DNA of 64,000 nt from Megascapheus bottae. Taxonomy: Eukaryota; Chordata; Mammalia; Rodentia; Geomyidae. The notes beneath the pieces are model-generated. The model did no database searches, was not told where the DNA came from, and saw only the letters and a program-made list of their open reading frames with translations. Within the stretch, counting starts at the first letter, position 1. Each line of letters begins with the position of its first letter. This document shows positions 38,901 through 45,041 of this stretch, one piece after another. The stretch spans positions 34,364,001-34,428,000 of the forward strand of contig JANJXV010000013.1 in NCBI GenBank assembly GCA_024803745.1. Reading direction: 5' to 3'. Position numbers and translations under genes: made by a program.

Positions 38901-41514
38901 TGTTTAGTCTTCTGATGGCAAGTTCTTAACTTAGTACTCTGAAGAAGTGAGTCATACTGACTTAGAAGAGGAAAATGGTTTTGCTTATAAGATAGTTCTG
39001 CTGCTAGCCACTCAAATGAAATTGAATAATGATCCCTCTCCTCCAAAATGTAACTCAAGTGGTAATATGATAGCTTTGAGCAAATATGCAAAGGGACAGA
39101 ATCCAGTACGTTGTGTTATTCCCAATACCAGCTATCTTCTCCCTATACTTTTAGCTTATATAATTTATTTTGTTGGTCTTCATTCATGTATTTAAAATGA
39201 CTTCTGAATATACCATTTTGTTAACAGCTTGGTGATAATACATCAGAAATTTCAAACAAGTTGTGAATTCTTTGTAACCACTACCATTTGGAATTACCTG
39301 TGACAAAACTCCACTAATGACTCATGATACCCTCTGTCAGTTACCAAACATGTCACCTCAAATTGTTTCTCAGTGTTCATTGAGGTGGTAAAAAAAAAAA
39401 AAAAAAAGAGGGAGAATTAAGCTTAAGAAAATCAGTAATTAGCATATATGTATTTTTAGAAATTTTATAATAATTTGCTTTGATAACATGTTTTAGTACA
39501 TGTATATTGGGTTACACTGGGCCTGGCCTCTTTCCCTGAGCTTTTTTGCTTGAACACTTGAGATAAAACTGCACTTCCAGCTTTTTTGGTAGTTAATTGG
39601 AGATAAGAAATCTCACAGACTTTCTACCCCAGCTGGCCGTGCATCACAATCCTCAAATTGCCACCTCCTTAGTAGCTAAGATTTATAGGCATGAGCCAAC
39701 AAACCCAGCCCATTTTTAACTTTTTGAGTAAGGTTTCATTTTTGTCCTGGACCAGAATCTTCCTATTTATACTTCCCATATAACTGAACTGACAAGCAAG
39801 AATTATCATACGCTGATTTTATTGGTTGAGATATGGGATTATCTTAACTTTTTGCTGAAGCTGGCCTCAAACCTTGGATCTTCTGGTTCTTTTCTCCAGT
39901 AGCCACCCTGCCCGGTTTTTTTTTTTTTTTCCCTTCATGGATTAAAAAAAAAATCACATTGTGGTGAATAAGGAACAGGTTTAAGTGAATAGACACAAGG
40001 TTTTCTTTTATTAAATTTTATTACAAAGGTGATGTACAGAGAAGTTGCAGTTACATCAGGTAAGTATTTAATATATTTCTTTTTGAACAGTGTCAACTCC
40101 CTCCCTGTTTTTTTCCCTCCCAGCTACCTGCCCTGTCCACCCTCAAGTTGTAAGGTTTTCTTTATTAAATAAGCCACACAAGGTTGGCTTAAATGCTAAA
40201 TTTTCCAAGACTGAATTTGGCAGAGAGCAAGTACAAGGGAGTTAGATCCATCTGTCTATCCACTTACTGAGACTGCAATGTTAACCAACTTTGAAAAACT
40301 ATAATACTTGATTGGATTGCATGAAATTATGAGCCCTTGTAATAACTTTATCTCTCTCTCTCTCTCTTTTTTTTTTTTTTTTTAAAGTGCTGATGCTGCC
40401 AGGGCTGGGAGTTTGGCCTAGTGGTAGAGTGCTTGGGTAGCATGCACGAAGTCCTGGGCTCAATTCCTTGGCACCACATACATAGAAAAGCTGGAAATGG
40501 TGCACCAGGACTGGCCAAAAAAAAAAAAAAAAAAATGCTGCTAAAGACATGGCTCAAATGGTAGAGGGTCAGCCAGAAAAGGGAAATGATGAAGATAGTA
40601 AAGAAGACACTAAATTATTTTTATATTTACTCCTAGGAACAGTGAGATAGAAGACCAGGAGAATCAAGACTGTTTGAGTCAGAGGATGTTAGCTTTCCTC
40701 AGGAGATAATATATTTTTAAGTGCTACCATTAGGAAACTAAATGTATAATCGTTCCTTCTTTATCCTACATGGGTGACTTTCCTATTTGTAAATACCAAA
40801 CAAACAGATATACATACCTCCTGGAACAATTACTAATGTACCCCCCCCACACACACACATACCCCATACACATGTAGTATTGTGCTTTTTTATTTGAGTC
40901 AAGATTTTTTTTGGTCTGGTACCAGAATAGAAAGGATTCACTTCATAGAATTGAAATAGGTTTCTCTGAAAGGATAAATGGGGCAAGAGTTCATGCCCCT
41001 TAAAAATGAAGCAAATATGCCTGTTTTTCTTTTTCCTTTACTGTAATATTTTAGATAAATATATTGGTGTGAATGCAAAATTTATATGAACTTAAAAAAA
41101 TAGAACAATTCAAATAATTTTCATAAATTACTTCTGAGTACCCCGTTTACCACAACAAAATCTTTAGGTTACTGATACATAGTATTAGTCCATCATGTCT
41201 ACAGTTAATGGGTTTTTGGCAGATAATTTTTAGAAACACTGCTCCTGTGCATAGGTCTTTTTCAGTTCTCTTTGAAACATTTTTTCCTTTATAAGGATAA
41301 AACAAAACTTACCTTTATCTTTCATTTTGCTATTTCTGTGGAAGAAACTGCATTTTGAAGGCAGCATCATTTTGTCTTTGCAGATGATCGTTCTTTTTCG
41401 CTGAATTGCCGATGTGGTGGAAAATATACCATCTCCAAGGATGAAGCAGAAGAAGTTAACCTGATTTCTTGTGATACATGTTCACTAATTATAGAACTCC
41501 TTAATTACAGCTAA
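2639..41514 (+). CDS. DNAJC24: DNAJC24 (DPH4), spliced: join(2639..2749,24083..24221,37586..37654,41384..41514)
   Basis: J-domain protein with a C-terminal zinc finger that works in diphthamide synthesis on eEF2. The family binds iron or zinc, donates electrons to the DPH1/DPH2 step and stimulates Hsp70. Exon lengths 111+139+69+131 give 450 nt, i.e. 149 aa plus stop, the same length as the human protein recalled from memory. The J domain covers about residues 10-82: KKDWYSILG at the start of helix I, then HPD at 39-41 directly after the first coding junction. The DPH-type zinc finger covers about residues 93-149, with Cys115, Cys117, Cys136 and Cys139. All junctions are GT/AG and keep the frame (phases 0, 1, 1). 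Two ATGs are in tandem at 2639 and 2642; the first is used by analogy with human MM. The C-terminus is NYS where human has HYN. No frameshift or missing key residue is seen. Confidence 0.96.
2783..2831 (+). repeat. (TG)n microsatellite
   Basis: Interrupted TG/TTTG repeat 34 bp after the coding exon 1 donor. It extends the exon's open frame but is intronic. Confidence 0.9.
2875..2910. repeat. Inverted repeat / hairpin
   Basis: The arms TGTGTATGCGTATA (2875-2888) and TATACGCATACACA (2897-2910) are perfect complements around an 8-nt AT loop. Confidence 0.75.
3004..3334 (+). mobile_element. 5'-truncated L1 3' end with 10-bp TSD
   Basis: Sense-strand L1 3' UTR, the reverse complement of the 3' part of the L1 at 24870. 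It ends CTTCTATTAATTGCAATAAA plus an AT-rich tail. The flanking duplication AACTTGATTT is at 2994-3003 and 3335-3344. It has no coding capacity. Confidence 0.85.
3714..3928 (-). repeat. B4-like SINE
   Basis: Reverse B4-like element: tRNA-like tail module first, then GGTTAATTGGAGATGAGAGT, ending in the B1-type head CCTGAGTAGCTAGGATTACA. Confidence 0.85.
4316..4665 (-). repeat. MaLR-type solo LTR remnant
   Basis: It begins TGTGTTAGTCAGCTTCCCAG and later reads CTCATGGTTTCAGAGGTTCC, ending near CCATCTATAAACTATAGCA. This is the reverse-strand signature of old mammalian MaLR (MLT1/MST-like) LTRs. The family name is from memory; no internal retroviral genes. Confidence 0.6.
5415..5556 (+). repeat. 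B4-like SINE, degenerate
   Basis: B1-type head (CCTGTAATCTTAGCTACTCT) followed by a shortened tail module (AATGGGAAGTGGTGCTGTGA). Its 3' part runs directly into an opposite-oriented copy. Confidence 0.75.
5560..5855 (-). repeat. B4-like SINE (with duplicated tail segment)
   Basis: Reverse B4-like element. The tail segment CTGGGCACTGTTCCTGAGC is partly repeated further on as CATTATCCCTGAGCTCTTC, then GGTTAATTGGAGATAAGAGT and the head. With the preceding copy it forms an inverted pair. Confidence 0.75.
5870..7020. other. Unique intronic sequence
   Basis: AT-rich DNAJC24 intron 2; nothing recognised. Confidence 0.5.
7024..7220 (+). repeat. ID-dimer SINE
   Basis: Full dimer: head TAGAGTGCTTGCCTAGCATG, junction ACATACACAG plus A-run, tail module AGTAGAGCTCTGGCTTTGAG ending TTGACTGGCAAAAAAACA. 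Confidence 0.88.
7940..8140 (-). repeat. ID-dimer SINE with 16-bp TSD
   Basis: Reverse dimer flanked by a perfect target duplication AAAGCTAAGAATTTTT (7924-7939 and 8141-8156). The intact TSD fits a fairly recent insertion. Confidence 0.93.
8669..9045 (+). repeat. MaLR-type solo LTR remnant
   Basis: It starts GCTAGGGTTTGAATGTGTCT, later TTGTTGGAAACCTCTTAACA, and ends with CTTCCAGAACTATAAGAAAT, the sense-strand signature of MST/MLT1-like LTRs. A middle segment looks replaced or inserted near 8765-8815. No coding remains. Confidence 0.65.
9347..9525 (+). repeat. Old diverged B4/B1-like SINE
   Basis: ATACTTGTAATCCCAGCTGC followed by a decayed tail with GCTTGAAGCCTAGGTTCAGT. Confidence 0.5.
9844..9928 (+). 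repeat. Two-copy tandem duplication (~43 bp)
   Basis: AATTTGCCAGAAAAGTAAAT begins at 9844 and again at 9887. The rest of the unit (AGTATGAGAATATG versus AGTATAAGAATATG) is near-identical with a small deletion. Confidence 0.85.
10348..10592 (+). repeat. B4-like SINE
   Basis: Head CACCTGTAATCCTAGCTACT, middle ATCTCCAGTTAACCACTAGA, tail AGCCTTGAGCTGAAGAGCTC, then an A-tail. It is flanked by AAAGGCAG (10340-10347 and 10593-10600). Confidence 0.88.
10940..12229. other. Unique intronic sequence
   Basis: No exon recognised. A slightly GC-richer patch at 11,310-11,460 may be an old LTR of unrecognised family. Confidence 0.4.
12230..12815 (+). repeat. Ancient interspersed repeat, family not resolved
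   Basis: Segments such as AGGCATGATTGATTAAATCT, GTAGCTTACAGAACTCAAGG and TTATTAGCATACAGAAG, in this order, match a repeat I recall from many mammalian genomes (probably LTR class). I cannot name the family with confidence. Confidence 0.4.
12816..14144. other. Unique intronic sequence
   Basis: AT-rich; nothing recognised. The open frame at 13829-14092 has no exon signals or family resemblance. Confidence 0.5.
14145..14240 (+). repeat. tRNA-like SINE monomer (tail-module type)
   Basis: GGAAGCATGGCTCAAGTGGT then GTCCTGAGTACCACC and an A-run; a short tRNA-like unit related to the shared SINE tail module, without a B1 or ID head. Confidence 0.65.
14250..15760. other. Unique intronic sequence
   Basis: Nothing recognised. 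A pyrimidine-rich stretch at 15,070-15,290 gives overlapping open frames that are low-complexity artefacts. Confidence 0.5.
15770..15819 (+). repeat. (TG)n microsatellite
   Basis: About 25 TG units with one TC interruption. Confidence 0.95.
16494..16600 (-). repeat. Partial B4-like SINE with C/T-run tail
   Basis: A C-run and T-run, then TGATCATGGGACTTGAACTC and CTGTCCCTGAGCTTTTCAGC, ending before any head; 5'-truncated tail module. Confidence 0.75.
16605..18079. other. Unique intronic sequence
   Basis: Nothing recognised; no exon signals with coding content. Confidence 0.5.
18080..18296 (-). repeat. MaLR-type LTR remnant
   Basis: It contains GCTAGTATAACAAAATAGTT, GATTGGGTCATTTATTAGG and GTGACTCACAGTTCTGTAAG, ending TTAAACCATAACAG; reverse-strand MST/MLT1-like LTR, shortened in the middle. 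Confidence 0.65.
18331..18422 (-). repeat. B1-like SINE remnant
   Basis: TTATGGTGTGGCCCAGGCTG and ACCTCAAACTTTAAGTGCTT fit an antisense 7SL/B1 monomer. Confidence 0.5.
18461..18550 (+). repeat. (TCC)n pyrimidine tract
   Basis: About 50 bp of TCC/TTCC repeat followed by T/C-rich sequence, directly abutting the tail of the next SINE and probably grown from it. Confidence 0.9.
18551..18765 (-). repeat. B4-like SINE
   Basis: Reverse copy: TTGAATTCTGGGCCTGGGCA, then the linker, then head CTCCTGAGTAGGTAGGATTA. Confidence 0.85.
19183..20700 (-). mobile_element. L1, 5'-truncated and 5'-inverted (twin priming)
   Basis: 19183-20270 is a - strand L1 3' end: a T-run (poly-A on the - strand), 3' UTR, and the ORF2 C-terminus ([20 protein letters not shown] on the - strand). 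20270-20700 carries the adjacent upstream ORF2 region in + orientation ([19 protein letters not shown]), with stop codons. The distal end of the inverted piece abuts, in element order, the start of the 3' piece, as twin priming predicts. Imperfect TSD: CTTTTAGTATAAAG (19169-19182) and CTTTTATAATAAAG (20701-20714). Not functional. Confidence 0.85.
21081..21292 (+). repeat. ID-dimer SINE with long A-tail
   Basis: Full dimer with a 25-base A-tail. It is flanked by AAGAAAAGTAATAATTG at 21064-21080 and 21293-21309. Confidence 0.93.
21310..21520 (+). repeat. Second ID-dimer SINE at the same site
   Basis: Same family and orientation. It starts at the end of the first element's TSD and is followed by another related AATAATAATT. 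Head ATAGAGCGCTTTCCTCGCAT differs from the first copy, so these are separate insertions, not a duplication. Confidence 0.92.
21605..21760 (-). repeat. Possible MaLR LTR fragment
   Basis: GTTGCTTAAAATAACAAAAA, TTTATTTGCTCCATAGAACT and GTAACTGGTCTGAGACC resemble the start of a reverse MaLR-like LTR; the rest is lost. Confidence 0.4.
21765..22840. other. Unique intronic sequence
   Basis: AT-rich; nothing recognised. Confidence 0.5.
22846..23070 (-). repeat. B4-like SINE
   Basis: T-run, CCCTGAGCTCTTCAAGGCTA, GGTTAATTGGAGATAAGAGT, head GAATTACAGGCTTGAGCCAC. The flanks share CAAAACARTGGRTA, a diverged TSD. Confidence 0.88.
23375..23588 (-). repeat. B4-like SINE, diverged
   Basis: GGAGCTTGAACTCAAGACTT, CTAGTGCTCTACCAATGGA, then a degraded head with TAGGTGTACAGG. 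Confidence 0.75.
24083..24221 (+). CDS. DNAJC24: DNAJC24 coding exon 2 of 4 (residues 38-83, HPD motif)
   Basis: Acceptor TTTGCTTGGCAG at 24082, donor G|GTAGGT at 24222. It opens with YHPDK, so the Hsp70-activating HPD is the second to fourth codon of the exon. It continues through helix III/IV, with [19 protein letters not shown] and EYDLQRH. Length 139 nt, leaving phase 1. The 21 kb intron before it is the largest in this gene. Skipping this exon would remove HPD and shift the frame. Confidence 0.95.
24222..24853. other. Intron 3 start, unique
   Basis: Follows the coding exon 2 donor; nothing recognised apart from unique AT-rich sequence. Confidence 0.5.
24870..26697 (-). mobile_element. 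L1 insertion with GC-rich 5' leader, 16-bp TSD
   Basis: From 24870 the - strand L1 reads T-tract, 3' UTR, ORF2 C-terminus ([20 protein letters not shown]) and upstream ORF2 ([40 protein letters not shown]), with frameshifts and stops. L1 similarity stops near 26540. A GC-rich segment of about 160 bp (26540-26697) follows, yet the perfect TSD GTGCCTCAGCCTTTCT lies at 24854-24869 and 26698-26713, outside both parts. Leader and ORF2 fragment were therefore inserted together. Not functional. Confidence 0.85.
26943..26993 (+). repeat. (AT)n microsatellite
   Basis: About 25 TA units between the left TSD copy and the body of the adjacent SINE; it takes the place of that SINE's A-tail. Confidence 0.95.
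26994..27179 (-). repeat. ID-dimer SINE with TSD
   Basis: Reverse dimer. TSD CTAAGGTTATA at 26936-26946 and 27180-27190 encloses both the SINE and the (AT)n tract. Confidence 0.92.
27195..27725. other. Unique intronic sequence
   Basis: Nothing firm. 27,385-27,460 (CTGTAACCCCTCTCTATATC ending in an A-rich run) may be a short retroelement 3' end. Confidence 0.4.
27730..27968 (+). repeat. B4-like SINE
   Basis: Head CACCTGTAATCCTAGCTACT, linker ATTATCTCCAGTTAATC, tail GGTAGCCTTGAGTTGGAGGG, A-tail. Confidence 0.9.
28131..28202 (-). repeat. Old tRNA-like SINE monomer
   Basis: GTTAGGCAGGTACTCTAAGG and CTTGAGCCATTCCCCCACC on the + strand; an antisense ID/tRNA-like unit. Confidence 0.5.
28620..28730 (-). 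repeat. Partial SINE tail module
   Basis: GTGCCAGTCCTTGGGCTTGA to CATTTGAGCCATAGCTATAC; the head is missing. Confidence 0.6.
28752..28972 (+). repeat. B4-like SINE, old
   Basis: Head TTATTCAGGAAGCTAAGATC, linker TTATCTCCAATGAACCAGCA, tail AGGCCCTGAGTTCAAACCCC. Opposite to the fragment just upstream. Confidence 0.7.
29030..29240 (+). repeat. B4-like SINE, oldest-looking copy
   Basis: AGCTATAATCCCTGCTACCT and GTAGTAGAGTACTGGCTACT with ATTCCTGAGTTCAAATTCC; much diverged. Confidence 0.55.
29255..32400. other. SINE-free unique intronic stretch (3.1 kb)
   Basis: No interspersed repeat or exon recognised in DNAJC24 intron 3. 29,640-30,120 has mixed-complexity sequence of the kind often conserved, but conservation cannot be judged from one genome. 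Confidence 0.45.
32404..32635 (+). repeat. B4-like SINE, old
   Basis: TCTATAATCCTAACTATCCA, TCATCTGAGGATCTCACTTC, and the tail CAGCCCTGAGCTCAAGCTCC. Confidence 0.7.
32640..35510. other. SINE-free unique intronic stretch (2.9 kb)
   Basis: AT-rich; no exon or repeat recognised. A chance CTGATGAGTCC occurs at 33928-33938 (see rejected items). Confidence 0.45.
35516..35700 (+). repeat. B4-like SINE, old
   Basis: GGTTCACACCTGTACCCTAG, CAAGTTACCACCAAAAAGCC, CAGGCCCTGAGCTCAAGTG. Confidence 0.7.
35705..35920 (-). repeat. Old SINE, opposite orientation
   Basis: ATTTGAATTCAGGGCCTCAT, then GTGACCTGGCTGGCCTCAAA and CTCAGCCAGGATTGTAAATG fit a decayed antisense B4-like copy. Confidence 0.5.
36922..37215 (-). 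repeat. MaLR-type LTR remnant
   Basis: GGTGGCTCAAACAAAATTTA, CATTAGGAGAGGGCCCTTTC, TGACTGGATTAGAACCTTAC and GACATTAGAATTCAGG follow the order of a reverse MaLR-like LTR. It lies 370 bp upstream of DNAJC24 coding exon 3. Confidence 0.55.
37586..37654 (+). CDS. DNAJC24: DNAJC24 coding exon 3 of 4 (residues 84-106)
   Basis: Acceptor TTCTATTTTACAG, donor GAAG|GTTGGA. The 69 nt are symmetric (phase 1 in, phase 1 out). It encodes the linker into the DPH-type zinc finger, including [18 protein letters not shown]. The donor is weaker than the others (GTTGGA, no GTRAGT). Skipping would keep the frame but remove the start of the zinc-finger domain. Confidence 0.93.
38106..38304 (-). repeat. ID-dimer SINE
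   Basis: TTTTTTGCCAGTCTTGAGGC to CACTCTACCACTAGGCCTCC. Same orientation as the next copy. Confidence 0.9.
38309..38335 (+). repeat. Poly(C) run of 27
   Basis: 27 consecutive C between two same-strand SINEs, in the place where the second SINE's A-tail should be. On the - strand this is G27. Confidence 0.95.
38336..38527 (-). repeat. ID-dimer SINE with G-run tail
   Basis: CCACCAGTCCTGGGGCATGA to CTAGGCCAAACTCCCGGTCC. It reads as a normal dimer except that the tail is G-rich instead of A-rich. Confidence 0.9.
39510..39712 (-). repeat. B4-like SINE, diverged
   Basis: CTTTCCCTGAGCTTTTTTGC, GTTAATTGGAGATAAGAAAT, head CTAAGATTTATAGGCATGAG. Confidence 0.75.
39815..39920 (-). repeat. B1-like SINE fragment
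   Basis: GCTGAAGCTGGCCTCAAACC within a decayed antisense monomer. Confidence 0.4.
40009..40151 (-). mobile_element. Very short L1 3' end with TSD
   Basis: AATTTTATTACAAAGGTGAT, GAGAAGTTGCAGTTACATCA and CTTTTTGAACAGTGTCAACT match the 3' UTR type also seen at 54398. TSD AAGGTTTTCTTT at 39997-40008 and 40152-40163. Confidence 0.75.
40353..40371 (+). repeat. (CT)n / T-run
   Basis: Short CT repeat running into a T-tract just before the next SINE. Confidence 0.85.
40398..40535 (+). repeat. ID-dimer SINE, internally deleted
   Basis: Complete head with GAGTGCTTGGGTAGCATGCA, then AAAGCTGGAAATGGTG joined directly to CACCAGGACTGGCC and an A-tail; most of the tail module is deleted. Confidence 0.88.
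40540..41383. other. Intron 4 end, unique
   Basis: Nothing recognised up to the DNAJC24 terminal exon acceptor. Confidence 0.5.
41384..41514 (+). CDS. DNAJC24: DNAJC24 terminal coding exon (residues 107-149, zinc finger)
   Basis: Acceptor TTTGTCTTTGCAG ends at 41383. The frame reads [15 protein letters not shown], then [17 protein letters not shown], and stops at TAA 41512-41514. CxC (115/117) and CxxC (136/139) are the four metal ligands of the CSL/DPH zinc finger, all present. Confidence 0.95.
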
Positions 41515-42477
41515 ACTTGCTCACTGCTTCGAACTTTTTAACAGAATATTTTAGACATAAGAGGCTACTGAGACTTCAAGGAAATGAAATCTTACTTTGG
41601 TCAACAAAGAAAATACAAGATCATCAAGCAAAGGCCACCTCAGACTAATTTAAAATAGTTTATATGTACCTATAATTTATATTTATATTTACAGGTTGCT
41701 ACAAAAAGGACTTGGATTATAAAAAATTATATTCAGATAGGTCCCCAGATGGGAACTTTTTTCTTGATAAAGAAAATAATTATTTTTCTTAACATAAGCA
41801 TGTCTCTGCATTTGGCAAAATGCTTCTTTGAAATTACTTTTTCAGATCTAACAGATGATGGTTTTCAGCTGCCAAAATTATGCTGCAGTAGACATACCTT
41901 CATCTATGGACATCAGAATTAAGTTAGAATTTTTGTGCTCAAGATAAGAGTCCATTAAAAAGACACATATGTATATATATGAAATTAAAAGTGAAGCAGG
42001 TAGATTGGCATCTGTAGAAAGATAGGTAAATGGAGTCAGAAGCTTGGAGGCACAGCCGTTATCAACTTTATGTATAATTTAGGGAATGGAAACTTTAAAG
42101 TAATTATTTGACATTGAGCATCTTTGTCCTTTTCATGTCAGGGCTTTAAGATACAGCAACAGTTTTATTACTGATAAAATGAATTGGTCTTAAGTTCATT
42201 TGACTACAGCTTATTGTGGATGCTATACCCTTAAAGAATTGTTTTAATATTTTCTGTACAGTGTTAAGTCAGAATTTATTTAAAGAACTTTGAAGATCCT
42301 TTATGAGATCACTGAAATATTTTTATATAATTTTAGGGACAAGAGATTACTTTCGTTGTACCTACAAAACAAAAGTTTAAATGAGGTAATCATTTAGTAC
42401 CCCCTCCCATTATTTGTATATATATTCTAAAATTTAGATGGAATACTTACTTTCAATAACTTTCTTTTACTGTTTTA

Positions 42478-42578
42478 AAGATAAGGTCTCACTAGGTAAT
42501 TTAGGCTGGCCTTAAATTCAAAATTTTTCCTACCTTAACCTCCAAGTGCTAGGATTACAGGGTATTGACACTACCTAG
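42478..42578 (-). repeat. B1-type SINE in DNAJC24 3' UTR
   Basis: AGGTCTCACTAGGTAATTTA, GGCTGGCCTTAAATTC and AAGTGCTAGGATTACAGGG form an antisense 7SL/B1 monomer. Confidence 0.75.
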
Positions 42579-42620
42579 CTTGGGTTATATTTGTATGCAA
42601 ATATTAACTAATACAACATG

Positions 42621-42626
42621 AATAAA
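42621..42626 (+). terminator. DNAJC24: Poly(A) signal AATAAA for DNAJC24
   Basis: This is a canonical AATAAA about 1.1 kb after the stop, followed by T/GT-rich sequence (GTGTTGCTGTTCTTTGC). A second + strand AATAAA at 42757-42762 lies in the antisense of the IMMP1L 3' UTR and would give a longer, overlapping transcript. Confidence 0.65.
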
Positions 42627-42664
42627 TGTGTTGCTGTTCTTTGCATTTAGCAATTAAAATAATG

Positions 42665-42768
42665 AAAACTGAATTGCAGATAGTTTATTGGCAAGTACAT
42701 GGTTTCAGCTGCAGTATAAATTCACTTGAACAGGAGGACAATAATCAAGTCAAAAGAATAAATGTTTG
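42665..42768 (-). other. IMMP1L: IMMP1L 3' UTR with poly(A) signal
   Basis: This 3' UTR is very short. TTTATT at 42684-42689 on the + strand is AATAAA on the - strand, about 80 nt after the stop. Cleavage is expected near 42660-42670, leaving roughly 20 bp to the DNAJC24 cleavage zone. Confidence 0.65.
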
Positions 42769-42837
42769 TTAATCATCAGAAAATCTATCACTATTTGGGC
42801 TGTCACGTAGAAATCCAAAATCACTCAGGGGCCAGAT
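42769..42837 (-). CDS. IMMP1L: IMMP1L terminal coding exon (residues 145-166)
   Basis: Acceptor GATTTTACAG|ATC at 42838. It encodes [14 protein letters not shown] and NSDRFSDD, then TAA (42771-42769). It lies about 145 bp downstream, in + coordinates, of the DNAJC24 poly(A) signal. Confidence 0.94.
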   Translation of the reverse strand: MWPLSDFGFLRDSPNSDRFSDD

Positions 42838-44974
42838 CTGTAAAATCAAAACATATTTGAAAATAATAAAGATGATATTCTAATATTGTGTTTTTTCTAT
42901 TCTTTATAAAAATTTATAAATATGCATTTTAGTATCAAGAGTTAACTGTGGGCCAGGAGTTTGGCCGAGTGGTTAAAGTGCTTGCCTAGCATGCACGAAG
43001 GCCCGGGTTCGATTCCTCGGTACCACATACATAGAAAAAAGCCGGAAGTGGTGCTGAGGCTCAAGTGGTAGAGCTCTAGCCTTGAGAAAGTCCAAGGACA
43101 GTGCTCAAGCCCTGAGCTCAAGCCCAGGACTGGCAAAAAACAAAACAAAACAAAGAGTTAACTGTGTCTTCAAAGTGTTTGAAGATGGTATCAAAAGTAC
43201 TTGAATATAGTTAATGTAATTCGAATTTTATCTAAAATAATCCTCAAATTCCCATCTACAAAAGAGGGAGAGGAAAGGGGATAATGCTTTCTATAGATCT
43301 GTGAAGTAAAAACAACATGAGGACTTTTGAGAAAAGCTTTTCCCCCTTCCCGAGAAATTAATGCTTTATAAAAGAAAAAGAAAACTGTACCTTAAAGAAA
43401 ATCCGCCCTCTTATTAGTCCGTATGGAATGGGTCCATAGTACCTGGAATCTGTAGAATTCTGTAGATTGTCTCCTTCTAGCCAAACATGACCTGTTGGCA
43501 CCTACAGTTGTTAAAAAAAAAAAAGTCCTTTAAGCCCCTTATAAACTTAAATTTGGGTTCTGTCACTAAAAATATGTCATTTAAAGGCCAGACTGCTGAT
43601 GTGCACCTGTGAAAACAAAGGTCCTAAAGCCAGGCACTGATGACTCATGCTTATAGTTCTTCTTAGTAGCCTCTCAGGAGGCTGAGATCAAAGAGTCTTT
43701 AGTTTAAAGCCAGCCCTGTTAGGAATGAGACACCTCCAGTAACCCACCCAAAAGCCAGAAGAAGAGCTTTGGCTCAAGAGATAGAACAGTAGTCTCGCGC
43801 AAAAGCTCAGGTACAGTGCCCAGGCCCTGAGTGCACGTGTGCAAGAAATTCCTAAATTTTGAATTGTGCTTTTATTTCCAGCAAAATAATATGAGCAACT
43901 TCTATTAAATATCCAGGGTTCCACTTTTCAACAAGATTTTCTGAATCATGTAGCTTCCAAACATTAATTTGTTATACAAACCCTAAACTAAGGTTTAAAA
44001 GAGATCAAAACAATGTGACAGGGTCATTAATTTAATGGCCTTCGAAAGAGGTCATTAGGATAGTGACTGAAAGTATGTCTTCCTATCTCTATAATAGCAT
44101 AAGCAGGATAGCTACTCACTCAACAACATCCTGGGGCCAATACCAAAGCCAGCCCCATTAGAATACTCATAATGAACTAAATGGTAATTGATTGTGACAT
44201 CAATTACAAATAATTTCATCATTTTATTGGAGTGGGCTTGTCAAAATTTTAATTAAGATTCCCTATTCTGCCTTTGTTAGGCCATATCTTCATTGTATTA
44301 TACTTTGAGAATGACCATCAAGAACCAGAAAAACCTATTATAAAAATCATCAGTTGCAAAATGGATGGTGACCTCTTAAATGAGAAGACTTTCCCTCTTA
44401 CATGTCTTGTGTTTTAATTGGTAAATAAGTTCAAATTTTTATTGAGTGGCAGTCTTATTTAGAATTAAATGCATTGCTTTAAAATGCTTTTTTTTTTTCC
44501 AATATAAGAGATTTGCCAAACTTAAAAATTACTCTGGCAATGAGCATTAAAACAAAAGCAGTTAGCTTCATAAGGCTGGGTATAGGTGGCTCATGCCTGT
44601 AAACTGCTACTCATATCCAGATCTGAAGCCAACCCAGGCAGAAAAATGTTAAGATTGTCTTCAGTTAACCAGCGAAAAGTTGAGGCATGGCTCAAGAGGT
44701 ATAATCCAAAGTAAGATAAAAAAACCAAGTGAGGCCAGGAGTGTGGCCTAGTGGTAGAGTGCTTGCCTAGCATGCACAAAACCCTATGTCTGATTCCTCA
44801 GTACCACACACACAGAAAAAGCCAGACGTGGTGCTATGACTCAAGTGGTAGAGAAAGCCCAAGGACAGTACCTGGGCCCTGAGTTCAAGCCCCAGCACTG
44901 GCAAAAAAAAAAATAATTTTAAAAAGCCAAGTGAAAGCTCCAGGTTCAGAGTTGAAGCCTCAGTACTAGCATGT

Positions 44975-45041
<67 letters not shown>

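Larger units (their letters stand above)
41515..42645 (+). other. DNAJC24: DNAJC24 3' UTR
   Basis: AT-rich sequence from the TAA to the first consensus AATAAA (42621-42626), about 1.1 kb. It holds an antisense B1-type SINE at 42478-42578 near its 3' end. The cleavage site is inferred as 10-30 nt after the signal. Confidence 0.7.
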
